NCBI GenBank assembly: GCA_964448935.1
Contig: CAYVBE010000014.1
Span: 1 to 45,181, forward strand
DNA from: CAYVBE01 sp964448935
GTDB lineage: Bacteria; Planctomycetota; Brocadiia; SM23-32
Direction: 5' to 3'
Length of the DNA stretch: 45,181 nt
A program made the translations under genes and the position numbers. The notes below the pieces were generated by a model. That model ran no database searches. It saw only the letters and a list, made by a program, of their open reading frames with translations, and was not told where the DNA came from. This document shows, one piece after another, positions 1 through 8,583 of the stretch (positions are counted from its first letter, which is position 1; every line of letters starts with the position of its first letter).

Positions 1-1
1 C

Positions 2-3000
2 GCCATACCGTCGGTGCAGAATAAAGAGCTGGGCCTGGAAGTGACGGTCAAGAACTCGACTGCCTCCGAGATGACGGTAACGGTGGAAAACGAGGTCGTG
101 CCGCTGGAGGGCGGCGCGGCCGAGAAGAGGTTCGAGCCGCAGGAGTTGACGGTCCCCGCCGGGGAGACCGCCCGGCTGGACCTGAGAGAAGGCTGGTCCG
201 ACCCGCACCTGTGGTGGCCGGACGACCCGTTCCAGTACAACGTGGTCACCCGCCTGCGGGCCGGCGGCCAGGTGCTGGACACCAGGAAGACCAGGTTCGG
301 CTTCCGCGAGTGGAGCATCGAAGGGCCGCGCTTCGTGCTGAACGGGGTTCCCTGGCAGCTTCGCGCGAACCTGGACTACTACGGCGCCGCCGAGGGCGAG
401 GCCGAGGAAGCGGTCGAATGGTGGAAGGAGAGCGGCCAGAACATGTTCCGCCTGCGTTTCCAGCGGCAGTGGGCGGGCATGACGCAGAACGAGGCGCTGG
501 ACTTCTTCGACGCCCACGGCGTGCCCGTGCGCCGCACCTGCAGCACGTTCGACGGCCAGCACGCCAGCTACACGCTGGTGGAAATGGTGGAAAAGGACGG
601 GGAGAGGGTCAAGGTTCCCTTCGAGTCGTTGTTCGAGCACTGGCGCAGGCAGATAGAGGCTCGGGTCCGGCAGCAGCGCAACCATCCGTCCGTCTTCCTC
701 TGGGAACTGGACAACGAGATCATCTACATCAACACCCGCAACTTCGGCAACCTGGACGTGGTGGAGCCGGAGTTCACCAAAGCGGCCGAGATGATAAAGG
801 GGCTGGACCGCCAGGGGAGGGGCGTCTCCGTGGCTGGCGGGCGGGCGCTGATGGACCAGTCGCTGCCCGTCAACGGTTGCCACTACGAGGCAACCGCCAC
901 TCGCGACTACCCCGACATGGCCTACGGGCTGGGCGATTGGACGGAGCAGGACAGCCATCAGCCCTGGCCGATGGCTCTGGACAAGCCGATCTTCCTGAGC
1001 GAGGAGTACTTCGCCAACGGCTGGCCGCCGGGCAAGTTCTCCATCGTGGGGGGCGAGAAGTGTTTCCTGGGCCGCGCCGAGACGAACGAAGCCTGCGGCC
1101 TGGTCGCCAGGATGTACTCCGAGGGCTACCGCTGGCAGGAACTGGGCGGCTTCCACTACTGGTTCGGCGGCTACGGGACGGCGCAATACAACTCCTGGCA
1201 ACCCGTCATGACGCTCTGCCGCCAGTGGAACTGGACCTTCGGCTCGGGCGACACCGTGGACCGCACCCTGATGGTGCGTAACGATACCCGCTACGACGAT
1301 CCGATAGACATGGAGTGGGAATTCCGCGCCGACGGCAGGAAAGTGGCCGGCGAGCGCAAGACCTATCGCATCGAGCCCGGCCAGGGGGAGATCGTAGAGA
1401 TATCCTTCGACGCCCCGCGCGTCAGCGAGAGAACGCAGGCTCAGTTCGTCCTCACCTGCTACCGTGGCGGCGAGCAGGTCTGGACCGAGACCAAGGACGC
1501 ATGGGTGATCCCGACCGACGTGGCGCCGAAACCCGACGTGGAGGAGGGCGACATAGTGGTCTGGGACCCGCACGGCTGGGCCGAGGCGCGTCTGGCGAAG
1601 CGCGGTATTCCCTTCCAGTCCGTGGAGAACGCGGAGGATATCCCGGAGGACTTCCGGCTGCTGATCATCGGGCAGGATGTCCTCACCCCGCGCGAGGCCA
1701 CCGACCAGCGGTTCTACTCGCTGGCTTCGCAGGGCAAGCGCGTGCTGGTGCTCGAACAGGCCAACCCTCTGCACTACAAGGCGACCCCGGCCAACTTCAA
1801 CCTGACGGATTATGTGGGCCGCGTGGCCTTCTCGGAGAACCTGGACCATCCCGTCTTCGACGGGCTGGAGCAGGACGACTTTTTCTGCTGGTCCGGCGAC
1901 CACGTGGTTTACCGGAACGTCTACGAGAAGGCGACCAGCGGCGCGCGCTCGCTGGCGCAGTGCGACGAATACCTCGGCTGCTCGGCCATCGCCGAGTGCA
2001 CGGTGGGGGAGGGCCTTATGGTGCTCTGCCAGATGGTGGTCGGCCAGAAACTGGAGACCGAGCCTGCGGCGAAGCGACTGTTCGACAACATGGTGAACTA
2101 CGCGCTGGACTACGAGCTGGTGCGCAACACCACGGCGGCCGCCATGCCCGAGGGCACACCCCGAGCCGAGTTGCTGGAGCAGTCGGGGCTGCAGTACGAT
2201 TCTGCCGCCGACGCGCTGGCCGCCATACGTGACGAGGCAAATGGCATCGTCGTCACCGACGCTTCAGCCGAGAACCTTCGCAAACTTGCCGCCAATCAGG
2301 ATGCGGTGCAGCAGTTCACGGGCCGCGGCGGCTGGCTGATGCTCTGGGGCGTGACGCCCGAGGGCCTGGAGTTCTTCAACAAGCTGGTCGGATACAACCA
2401 CCTGATCCGGCCGTTCCGGCGCGAGAAGGTGTCGTTGGCCACGCCGCGCGATCCGCTCATCAGCGGCCTCTCACAGCGGGATGTGGTTCTGTATTCCGGC
2501 GAGCGCATCTTCGGGTGGATCAAGGACGAATACGCGGCCGACGATGTCTTCACCCACGTGGTGGACCTCAAAAACATCGCGCCCTTCATGGACGGGCCGG
2601 GTATCGGCGGCACGGCCAGTATCACCAACGGTTTTACCGGCACAGATGCCTGGAAGTACATCGTTTACATGACGATGAACGAGGACGGCACGCCGCCGAC
2701 GTTCACCTGGGAGCTGCCGCGGCGCGAGACGATCACCGGCTTCTCCATCGTCCCCAACGACCACTACTGGTGGGTGACGAAGATCAAGCTGGTCTTCGAC
2801 GGCGACGAGTCGAAAACACGTGTGATCGAGCTTGCGGATTACGATCAGGAGAACAACCCCCGGCAGGACTTCGAACTCGAACCCATCGAGGCAAAGACCA
2901 TCGAATACGTGCCCCTCGAATGGGTGGAGCGGCGGCACAAGTCCACGATGGGCATAGACAACCTCTGGATCCGGGTGGAACGCCCGGACGACTTCAGCGA

Positions 3001-3829
3001 AAGGGTCGTGCCCCTGCTGAACATCGGCGCGCTGGTCAAATACCCGCGCGGTAAGGGCGGTATTTTGCTCAACCAGCTCAACATCCAGGAGCGCGAGGCG
3101 GTGCCGGTCAACGCCAGGAAGAAGGCCACCGTCTTCTCCACCATCATGCGCAACCTCAACGCCGTCTTCGCCGGCCGTAAGACCGTCCTGCCCGGCGCGG
3201 GGCTTAACTACTACCCGATCTCTCTGGAGGGCAGGTGCAACCTGTACCTGACCGCCGAGCGCGGGTGGCCGGACAAGGAGCGCGATTTCTCGCACCTGCC
3301 GCTGGACCGGCAGCGGTTCACCGGCGTGCTTTACGAAATACGCGACTTCAAGACTTCGCCGCTGGAGAACGCCATCACGCTCTCCGGCATGCCCGGGGCC
3401 AAGGCGGAGGACAAGGTGGCCGGTCTGGAGGTAGGGCGGAAGGCCGACGCGCTGTTCTTCCTGCACTCCTTCCACCGCAAGAGGGAGTGGCGGGCCGGCA
3501 GGCGGGAGCCCGAGCCGCCGGTGATCTTCCAGTACGTGGTCCACTACGAGGACGGCAAGACGGCGACGGTGGACGTGCAGTACGGTCGCGGCGCCGACCA
3601 CTGGCGCAGCAGCACCACACCCGCCGGCCTCCAGGACGCCACGGTCGCCTGGACCGCGCCGTTCCCGGAGGACGCGGAGAGCCACGCGGTCCTTTACCAG
3701 TATCAGTGGAACAATCCGCGGCCCGACGTCGCCATCGAATCCATTGACCTGCAGTACAACGAGGACGTGGGCGGCCGCTACGGCGCCCCCATCCTGCTGG
3801 GCATCACGGCGGCCGAACTGATCGAATAG
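2..3829 (+). CDS. GH2-type glycoside hydrolase, large multidomain, 5' end cut by window
   Basis: Likely hydrolyses beta-linked sugars as a GH2-superfamily enzyme. The frame is open from base 2, so the N-terminal sugar-binding domain lies outside the window. Numbering from the GTG at 14: residues 1-105 form the Ig-like sandwich ending in a typical GH2 linker (TRFGFREW, then FVLNG). A TIM barrel follows with the acid/base motif WELDNE (E235) and a nucleophile candidate in FLSEEYF (E330 or E331). After residue 450 come regions unusual for plain GH2: an alpha/beta glutamine-amidotransferase-like stretch (about 500-650), a second weaker one (about 700-800), a discoidin-like beta-sandwich (about 860-960) and a C-terminal beta-rich module (about 1060-1271). 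The substrate cannot be told from sequence. The family is confident; the C-terminal domain names are inference. Confidence 0.85.
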   Translation, partial: AIPSVQNKELGLEVTVKNSTASEMTVTVENEVVPLEGGAAEKRFEPQELTVPAGETARLDLREGWSDPHLWWPDDPFQYNVVTRLRAGGQVLDTRKTRFGFREWSIEGPRFVLNGVPWQLRANLDYYGAAEGEAEEAVEWWKESGQNMFRLRFQRQWAGMTQNEALDFFDAHGVPVRRTCSTFDGQHASYTLVEMVEKDGERVKVPFESLFEHWRRQIEARVRQQRNHPSVFLWELDNEIIYINTRNFGNLDVVEPEFTKAAEMIKGLDRQGRGVSVAGGRALMDQSLPVNGCHYEATATRDYPDMAYGLGDWTEQDSHQPWPMALDKPIFLSEEYFANGWPPGKFSIVGGEKCFLGRAETNEACGLVARMYSEGYRWQELGGFHYWFGGYGTAQYNSWQPVMTLCRQWNWTFGSGDTVDRTLMVRNDTRYDDPIDMEWEFRADGRKVAGERKTYRIEPGQGEIVEISFDAPRVSERTQAQFVLTCYRGGEQVWTETKDAWVIPTDVAPKPDVEEGDIVVWDPHGWAEARLAKRGIPFQSVENAEDIPEDFRLLIIGQDVLTPREATDQRFYSLASQGKRVLVLEQANPLHYKATPANFNLTDYVGRVAFSENLDHPVFDGLEQDDFFCWSGDHVVYRNVYEKATSGARSLAQCDEYLGCSAIAECTVGEGLMVLCQMVVGQKLETEPAAKRLFDNMVNYALDYELVRNTTAAAMPEGTPRAELLEQSGLQYDSAADALAAIRDEANGIVVTDASAENLRKLAANQDAVQQFTGRGGWLMLWGVTPEGLEFFNKLVGYNHLIRPFRREKVSLATPRDPLISGLSQRDVVLYSGERIFGWIKDEYAADDVFTHVVDLKNIAPFMDGPGIGGTASITNGFTGTDAWKYIVYMTMNEDGTPPTFTWELPRRETITGFSIVPNDHYWWVTKIKLVFDGDESKTRVIELADYDQENNPRQDFELEPIEAKTIEYVPLEWVERRHKSTMGIDNLWIRVERPDDFSERVVPLLNIGALVKYPRGKGGILLNQLNIQEREAVPVNARKKATVFSTIMRNLNAVFAGRKTVLPGAGLNYYPISLEGRCNLYLTAERGWPDKERDFSHLPLDRQRFTGVLYEIRDFKTSPLENAITLSGMPGAKAEDKVAGLEVGRKADALFFLHSFHRKREWRAGRREPEPPVIFQYVVHYEDGKTATVDVQYGRGADHWRSSTTPAGLQDATVAWTAPFPEDAESHAVLYQYQWNNPRPDVAIESIDLQYNEDVGGRYGAPILLGITAAELIE

Positions 3830-3859
3830 GGCGTCGGGGCAGGTGTGGGAATGCAGCGA

Positions 3860-3878
3860 GTCCGCCTCGCGTGCGGAC
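3860..3878. terminator. short hairpin between convergent genes
   Basis: GTCCGC and GCGGAC form a perfect 6-bp stem around a 7-base loop, between the convergent ends of the GH2 gene and trpC. No clear T-run follows on either strand, so function as a terminator is only possible. Confidence 0.3.
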
Positions 3879-3885
3879 GGGCGGG

Positions 3886-4683
3886 CTATTCCGGCTGTGT
3901 GGCCATCAGCGTGTGGACGGCTTTTTCCAGGTCCTCTGCGCGCATCAGGGTCTCGCCCACCAGGACGGCGTCCGCGCCGCAGTCGGCCAGGCGCCGGATG
4001 TCCGCGTGGTTTTTGATTCCGCTCTCGGAGACCAGGCAGACATCGTCCGGGACGGCTTCGGCCAGGCGTTCGGTGGTCTCCAGGTTCACTTCGAAGGTGT
4101 GCAGGTTCCGGTTGTTGATGCCGATCAGGTCGGCCTCGGCCCCCAGGGCGGCTTCCAGCTCCTTCTCATTGTGTACCTCGACCAGGGCGTCCATCCCCAG
4201 TTCCTGCCCCGCCGTCATCAGGGAAACGAGTTTCTTGGGCTCCAGCGCGGCGACGATCAGCAGGAAGGCATCGGCGCCCAGGGCGCGGGCTTCGGTGACC
4301 TGCGGCTCCTCCAGGATGAAATCCTTCCGCAGCAGCGGTAGCTTCACCCGTTGCCGTATGCGGGACAGGAAGTCCGGTGCGCCCTGGAAGAACTCCCGAT
4401 CGGTCAGCACGCTGACGGCGGCCGCGCCGGCGCGCTCGTACGCCTGCGCGATTTCCACCGGGTCGAAGTCGGGGCGGATGATCCCCGCCGAGGGAGAGGC
4501 CTTCTTGACCTCCGCGATCAGCGAGACTCCCTCCTGCGCCAGCAGCGCGTCGCGGAAGCCGCGCGGCGGCTGCTGCACGGACGCCGCGTCCGCCAGGCCG
4601 CGGCTGTCGCGCTTCTTGAGCCGTTGAATCTCCTCCCGCTTGGCCTCGCATATCCTGGCCAGTATGTCGGGCATCTCACTCAC
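3886..4683 (-). CDS. trpC: indole-3-glycerol-phosphate synthase
   Basis: Cytoplasmic TIM-barrel enzyme that closes the indole ring of 1-(o-carboxyphenylamino)-1-deoxyribulose 5-phosphate in tryptophan synthesis. Seen in order: N-terminal DILARICEAKREEI, the catalytic-Lys strand IAEVKKASPS, LLRKDFI, the Glu in LVEVHNEKEL, GINNRNL and the phosphate-binding SESGI. Length (265 aa) is normal. I chose GTG at 4683 because GAGGAG lies 6 bases upstream and the start overlaps the thiE stop, suggesting translational coupling. ATG at 4674 is the alternative. Last gene of a seven-gene minus-strand run; no other trp genes are in the window. Confidence 0.95.
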   Translation of the reverse strand: MSEMPDILARICEAKREEIQRLKKRDSRGLADAASVQQPPRGFRDALLAQEGVSLIAEVKKASPSAGIIRPDFDPVEIAQAYERAGAAAVSVLTDREFFQGAPDFLSRIRQRVKLPLLRKDFILEEPQVTEARALGADAFLLIVAALEPKKLVSLMTAGQELGMDALVEVHNEKELEAALGAEADLIGINNRNLHTFEVNLETTERLAEAVPDDVCLVSESGIKNHADIRRLADCGADAVLVGETLMRAEDLEKAVHTLMATQPE

Positions 4684-5338
4684 CGGAATCTCCTCGGCGT
4701 TCAAGTCCCTTCTCGACGGCTTCCCGAAGCTTCCGTGTGGCACGCTCCGGGTCGTCCGCACCGCAGAGCGCGGAGCAGGCGGCCACGGCGTCCGCCCCGG
4801 CGGCGACGGCCTCGGGGGCGCTCTCGGGCGTTATGCCGCCTATGGCAACCTTCGGCAGCGGAGTGGCACCCGCGATGGCGCGGACCAGATCAGCGCCGCC
4901 GCCTTCGTCGTAACCCTTTGTCGCCGTGGGCGCGAAAGGCCCCGCTCCCACGTAGTCGGCGCCCATGGAGTGGGCCAGGGCGGCCTGCTGGGCGGAGTGC
5001 GTGGAAAGGCCGATGATGAATCCGCCCCCCAGCAGGTTCCTGACGTCCACGGGGCGCAGGTCATCCCGGCCCAGGTGAACGCCGTCGGCGCGGCTCAGCA
5101 GCGCGATGTCCGGGCGATCGTTCACGATCAGCAGCGCTCCCGTCCGCGCGGTCATGCGGCGTAGCAGGCGCGCCCGATCGAGCAGCGCGCCGTCGGGCAA
5201 TTCCTTCTCCCGAAGCTGCAGGGCGTCCACGCCACCCGCCAGCAGCCGCTCGGCGGTCTCCTGCCAGCCGGCGGCACAGTGGCGCTCCGTCAGAAGGGCG
5301 TACACCCGCAGCGATTCGAGCTTTGATTGTATGGTCAC
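4676..5338 (-). CDS. thiE: thiamine-phosphate synthase
   Basis: Joins HMP pyrophosphate and the thiazole phosphate to form thiamine phosphate. Family signatures: YALLTERH at the first strand, ALQLREKELP, LIVNDRPDIAL, DGVHLGRDDL, the GLSTHS loop, DYVGAGPFAPTATK and the phosphate-binding VAIGGITPE. Length about 220 aa is typical. ATG at 5344 directly abuts GGAGG, which is too close; GTG at 5338 sits 6 bases from it and is preferred. The 3' end overlaps the trpC start by 8 bases. Sharing an operon with trpC and a ManA-like gene is unusual, since thiE normally sits with thiamine genes. Confidence 0.95.
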   Translation of the reverse strand: MTIQSKLESLRVYALLTERHCAAGWQETAERLLAGGVDALQLREKELPDGALLDRARLLRRMTARTGALLIVNDRPDIALLSRADGVHLGRDDLRPVDVRNLLGGGFIIGLSTHSAQQAALAHSMGADYVGAGPFAPTATKGYDEGGGADLVRAIAGATPLPKVAIGGITPESAPEAVAAGADAVAACSALCGADDPERATRKLREAVEKGLERRGDSGE

Positions 5339-5360
5339 GTGCATCCTCCGGGAACGGGGC

Positions 5361-6551
5361 TTACCGTTCCGCGCGGGGCGGGTCGAGAAAAGCGTCCGCA
5401 TCCTGGGGTGAGATGTCGTTGGCTGCCAGGAAACTGCGAAGGTCCTTCAGCACGGGGAACGTATCGTCGAACAGTTCGCATCCGTCTTCCGTCGCGATGC
5501 GGAGGTCCGCCTCCAGTTCTGCCGGCACGAAGGCGGTCTCGCCTCTGGAAAGCCGTATGCGCCCCTCGCCGGCGCTCAACTCGGCATGGCCGGTCACGCA
5601 GTGCAGCACGTGATAACTGCCAAAGCGTGGGGCGAGGGTGCATGCCCGGCCGGGGGCGAGGCGGATGCGGCTCTTGAGGAAGGGCCCGGCGCCCGTGACG
5701 AACTCGATCGTCTGGCCCTCCTGCGGCTGAACCGTCAGCGGCGTCACGCGCCGGAGGCCGGCGTCCGGATCCACCAGTTTGAAGCCGAGTTCGGGATACT
5801 CGCCCGGCCGGCGGCCGAAGTCGTAGACCCGCACCGTGGGGTTGGCCTCCAGGTCCTGATCCACGTCCAGGTCCCCCCCCGCGGCGGCCGCCACGGTTGC
5901 GTCGTCGGGGTGGACCTGCACGCTCAGCAGGCTGTCCTGCACCATGAGTATCTTGGACAGCGTGGGCAGAAGGCACTCGCCGTAGCCCTGCTGCAGTTCG
6001 TCAATAACCAGCCGGCTGTCCGGACCGATGGCGAACATGGTGTGCAGCGTGCCGGCGGGCACCAGGAATATCTCGCCGCCCTCGAGCGGCTCTATGAGTC
6101 CGAACAGTCGCCGGACCTCGTCCGACCATTCCTCGGGGTGGGGCGGCAGATCGCCCTCCAGGACGACCTCTTCCAGTTGCGCGGCGTCCTCTGGGTTTGC
6201 CGGTCCGGCGGCGAAACCGCAACGGCCCACGGCATCCCGCACGCACCACGCCTCGGTCTTGCCGCGGTGGGGGTTCTCCTGCAGGTGCGTCAGTGCCGGG
6301 GCGCCGATCAGGGCCTTCAGCGCGCGGTCTCCCTCATCGTCGGCCCGGTCCAGCAGTTCGGCCAGCGTCGCGCGCAGGTTGGGCTCCGCCACGGTGTTGG
6401 AGTAGTTGCCGGCGCCCGTCTGGGCGGATGCCAGCCAGATTTCACCCACGCCTATCTTCAGGCCCGTGAAATGGGCGGCCTGCTCGTGAACCAGGCCCCA
6501 GGGTTTGAACACACACTCCGGCGTCAGTTTCCACAACTCGGTATCGTCCAT
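5361..6551 (-). CDS. class I mannose-6-phosphate isomerase-like cupin with relocated QVH segment
   Basis: Probably interconverts fructose-6-phosphate and mannose-6-phosphate, or acts on a related sugar phosphate, using a bound metal. All hallmark motifs of type I phosphomannose isomerases are present: FKPWG (16-20), VGEIW (35-39), GKTEAW (98-102, ligand E100), EIFLVPAGTLH (160-170, ligand H170), IDELQQ (183-188), LSVQVHPDD (209-217, ligands Q212 and H214), VRVYDFGRRP (240-249) and a C-terminal cupin. In ordinary family members the LSVQVHP segment comes before GKTE; here it comes after ELQQ. Length 396 aa is within the family range and the frame is intact. Start ATG 6551 has a G-rich upstream stretch. 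Gap to the DUF6807 stop is 13 bases. Family confident; activity inferred. Confidence 0.85.
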   Translation of the reverse strand: MDDTELWKLTPECVFKPWGLVHEQAAHFTGLKIGVGEIWLASAQTGAGNYSNTVAEPNLRATLAELLDRADDEGDRALKALIGAPALTHLQENPHRGKTEAWCVRDAVGRCGFAAGPANPEDAAQLEEVVLEGDLPPHPEEWSDEVRRLFGLIEPLEGGEIFLVPAGTLHTMFAIGPDSRLVIDELQQGYGECLLPTLSKILMVQDSLLSVQVHPDDATVAAAAGGDLDVDQDLEANPTVRVYDFGRRPGEYPELGFKLVDPDAGLRRVTPLTVQPQEGQTIEFVTGAGPFLKSRIRLAPGRACTLAPRFGSYHVLHCVTGHAELSAGEGRIRLSRGETAFVPAELEADLRIATEDGCELFDDTFPVLKDLRSFLAANDISPQDADAFLDPPRAER

Positions 6552-6564
6552 CGTCTGCCCCCGT

Positions 6565-7713
6565 TCACTCTTCGATTGCGGCGGCGGGCGGGAAGATCCA
6601 GTCCAGGTATTTCTCCCTCACCCGTCCGTCGGCGGCGTCTCCCGGGTGGATGTACACCCGATAGCGGAATTTCACCCGCCCCCCCTCGGGCAGCACGTAG
6701 GAGCCGTCCACGTTCTCGTCCACGAAAAATGATAGACCGAACGGATTGGCCGTCATCAGGCCGTAATTGCGCACATGCCAGTAGGTGGGGTGCCGCAGGT
6801 TGGAGGGGTGGTCGAACCCCGCGATGCCCACCTGATGGTCGCCCAGTCGTCCGGAGTAGTCGCACCACGGGGCGCGTTTGCCCCAGGTCTCCGGCTCGTT
6901 CACGCCGCCCACACCGTTCTCGATACGTCCCGTGCGGTTCACCTCCAGCGGCGACGCGACGCGGATGGACAGAATGCCGCCCTCCTTGGTATCGCCGAAC
7001 GTTACCTCGCCGTCGCTGGCGTAGAGCGTCACGTCAAGGTCAAACAGGCGGAAGCTGGAGGGGACGTTATAGAAGCGGTATTCCAGGCGGTCCTGCAGGA
7101 TGCGTTCGCCGTCGGCGTTGACCCAGTCGTTCAGTGCCGCCAGCCGGCCGAAGACCGGGCCGTTCTCGACCTGGTCGAAGTACCGGTGCTCCATGCGGCC
7201 GGAGCTTTCGCCTTCCCCCCAGTTGTCGCTGCCGTTCACGTCGCCCCAGGAGACCCAGAGGGAGCGGTGGTGGATGTGGTCCGTGGAGTCTCCCTCGACC
7301 TCCTCCATGGGGTAGGCGCGGGTGACGCCCTCGCCGAACGGCCCGGTAAGGGGGTAGAGGCAGGGCTTCGACGTCTCGCCGCCGAACAGATAGCGTGTGA
7401 ACCGCTCCCCGCCCAGGGTCACGTCCACCGCTTCATCTCCCGCCTCGAGGGAGACCAGCGGCCAGTCCGGCACTTCCTCCGTCTCGCGCAGAAGGTAGCG
7501 TTTCTTCTGACCGGGGCCCAGGGAGTCAACGATCCAGTGAATGACGCTTCCCCCGGCGGCTGATTCGACCTGAAAGGGCACGGGCCGGTCCGCCGCCACG
7601 TCCCGCAGCTCGCAGCTCTGCAGCTCCTTGCCGGAGCGCTGCACGCGGGCGCTCACCGGGCAGAACTCCACGGTGCGCGGATTGCCTTCCAGCACAATGT
7701 TCACCTCTTGCAT
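6565..7713 (-). CDS. DUF6807 (PmoA-like) family protein
   Basis: Protein of 382 aa resembling the DUF6807 family, often labelled PmoA in planctomycete annotation though unrelated to the methane mono-oxygenase subunit. Features recalled from the family and seen here: FGGETSKPCLYPLTGP, the HHRSLWVSWGDVNG block rich in His and Trp, and a late PTYWHVRNYGLMTANPFG stretch. No signal peptide is visible. The family clusters with sugar-utilisation genes and may bind or modify carbohydrate, but its reaction is unknown to me. ATG at 7713 is chosen because GGAGGA lies 8 bases upstream. The gene lies between a TIM-barrel isomerase-like gene and a ManA-like gene, which fits a sugar role. Confidence 0.8.
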   Translation of the reverse strand: MQEVNIVLEGNPRTVEFCPVSARVQRSGKELQSCELRDVAADRPVPFQVESAAGGSVIHWIVDSLGPGQKKRYLLRETEEVPDWPLVSLEAGDEAVDVTLGGERFTRYLFGGETSKPCLYPLTGPFGEGVTRAYPMEEVEGDSTDHIHHRSLWVSWGDVNGSDNWGEGESSGRMEHRYFDQVENGPVFGRLAALNDWVNADGERILQDRLEYRFYNVPSSFRLFDLDVTLYASDGEVTFGDTKEGGILSIRVASPLEVNRTGRIENGVGGVNEPETWGKRAPWCDYSGRLGDHQVGIAGFDHPSNLRHPTYWHVRNYGLMTANPFGLSFFVDENVDGSYVLPEGGRVKFRYRVYIHPGDAADGRVREKYLDWIFPPAAAIEE

Positions 7714-7741
7714 CTCTCTGTTCCTCCGTCGGTCTGGCTGC

Positions 7742-8563
7742 TTAGTGGGCTTTCGCGAACACTTCTCGCAGGTATTCAATGCTCTTGTGAGCGATCTTGC
7801 GCGGGCCGGGGGAGAAATCGAAGACCTCCACCGACACGTAGCCGTCGTAGCCGATCTCCTTCAGCGCGGCCGCGATGGGCATGAAATCCGTCTCCCCGAA
7901 ACCGGGCCCCTGCAGATTGGCGTCGTTGGCGTGGAAATGCTGCAGGTAGTCGGCCGATTCCCGGATGATCTCCGGGATGGGCGGTTCATCGCGGGACATG
8001 GCCTTCACGTCCAGCATCATCCGGAAATGCGGATGGTCCACGTCCTCCACCAGCCGCCGGGCCTGGGCCGCGGTGTGGACGAAGTTGGTCTCGTCCGGCC
8101 CCAGCGGCTCGATGCACAACATAACGTCCCGCTCCCCGGCGTGCCCCGCCAGGTCCCGAAACACCTCCACGCTGCGTTTCCAGACCTCGGGGTAGGACTG
8201 GCCATGGGGCACGTTGCGCTGTTTGGGGGAGCCGACGATCATCTTCCGCCCGCCAATGTCGGCGCAGAAGTCAATCTCGGCCCGCAGGTAATCCACCGTG
8301 CGCTGCCGCACCTCCGGGTCCGGGCTGTTCAGGTGGAGCCCTTCGGGCTTGACCAGCAGCCAGTGCAGGCCGATCACCTCCAACTCCGCCTCCATGGCCT
8401 GCTCGGCGATCTGTTCACGCCCCTCAGCGCCTATGTCCTCCACGGATTCCGCGAGCGTGAACGGGGCCACCTCGACACCGTCGTATCCGGCCTCTGCGGC
8501 CAGACAGCAGACGTCCTCGAAATCCCAGTCCTCGCAGAACTCATTGCACATCCCGTACTTCAT
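7742..8563 (-). CDS. sugar phosphate isomerase/epimerase-like TIM barrel (AP endonuclease 2 family)
   Basis: Member of the xylose-isomerase-like TIM-barrel superfamily, about 273 aa. Opening MKYGMCNEFC, then YDGVEVAPF, IGLHWLLVKPEG, the metal-site strand LCIEPLGPDETNFVHT, MMLDVKAM and FHANDANLQGPGFGETDF, ending with GYVSVEVFDF. The Glu and Asp/His residues at strand ends (IEP, LDVK, HAND, SVEV) fit the divalent-metal site of this family. The substrate is unknown; sugar or inositol epimerisation is likely. Start ATG 8563 has GGGAGA about 8 bases upstream; an in-frame TTG at 8587 would overlap the upstream stop and is less likely. Co-directional with the STAS gene upstream (20-base gap). Confidence 0.85.
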   Translation of the reverse strand: MKYGMCNEFCEDWDFEDVCCLAAEAGYDGVEVAPFTLAESVEDIGAEGREQIAEQAMEAELEVIGLHWLLVKPEGLHLNSPDPEVRQRTVDYLRAEIDFCADIGGRKMIVGSPKQRNVPHGQSYPEVWKRSVEVFRDLAGHAGERDVMLCIEPLGPDETNFVHTAAQARRLVEDVDHPHFRMMLDVKAMSRDEPPIPEIIRESADYLQHFHANDANLQGPGFGETDFMPIAAALKEIGYDGYVSVEVFDFSPGPRKIAHKSIEYLREVFAKAH

Positions 8564-8583
8564 GGCCGGGTCTCCCGTGTTGC

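Noticed and set aside
3860..3878. Strong bidirectional terminator between the GH2 gene and trpC
   Set aside because: Only a 6-bp stem with no T-run on either side; kept as a low-confidence hairpin.
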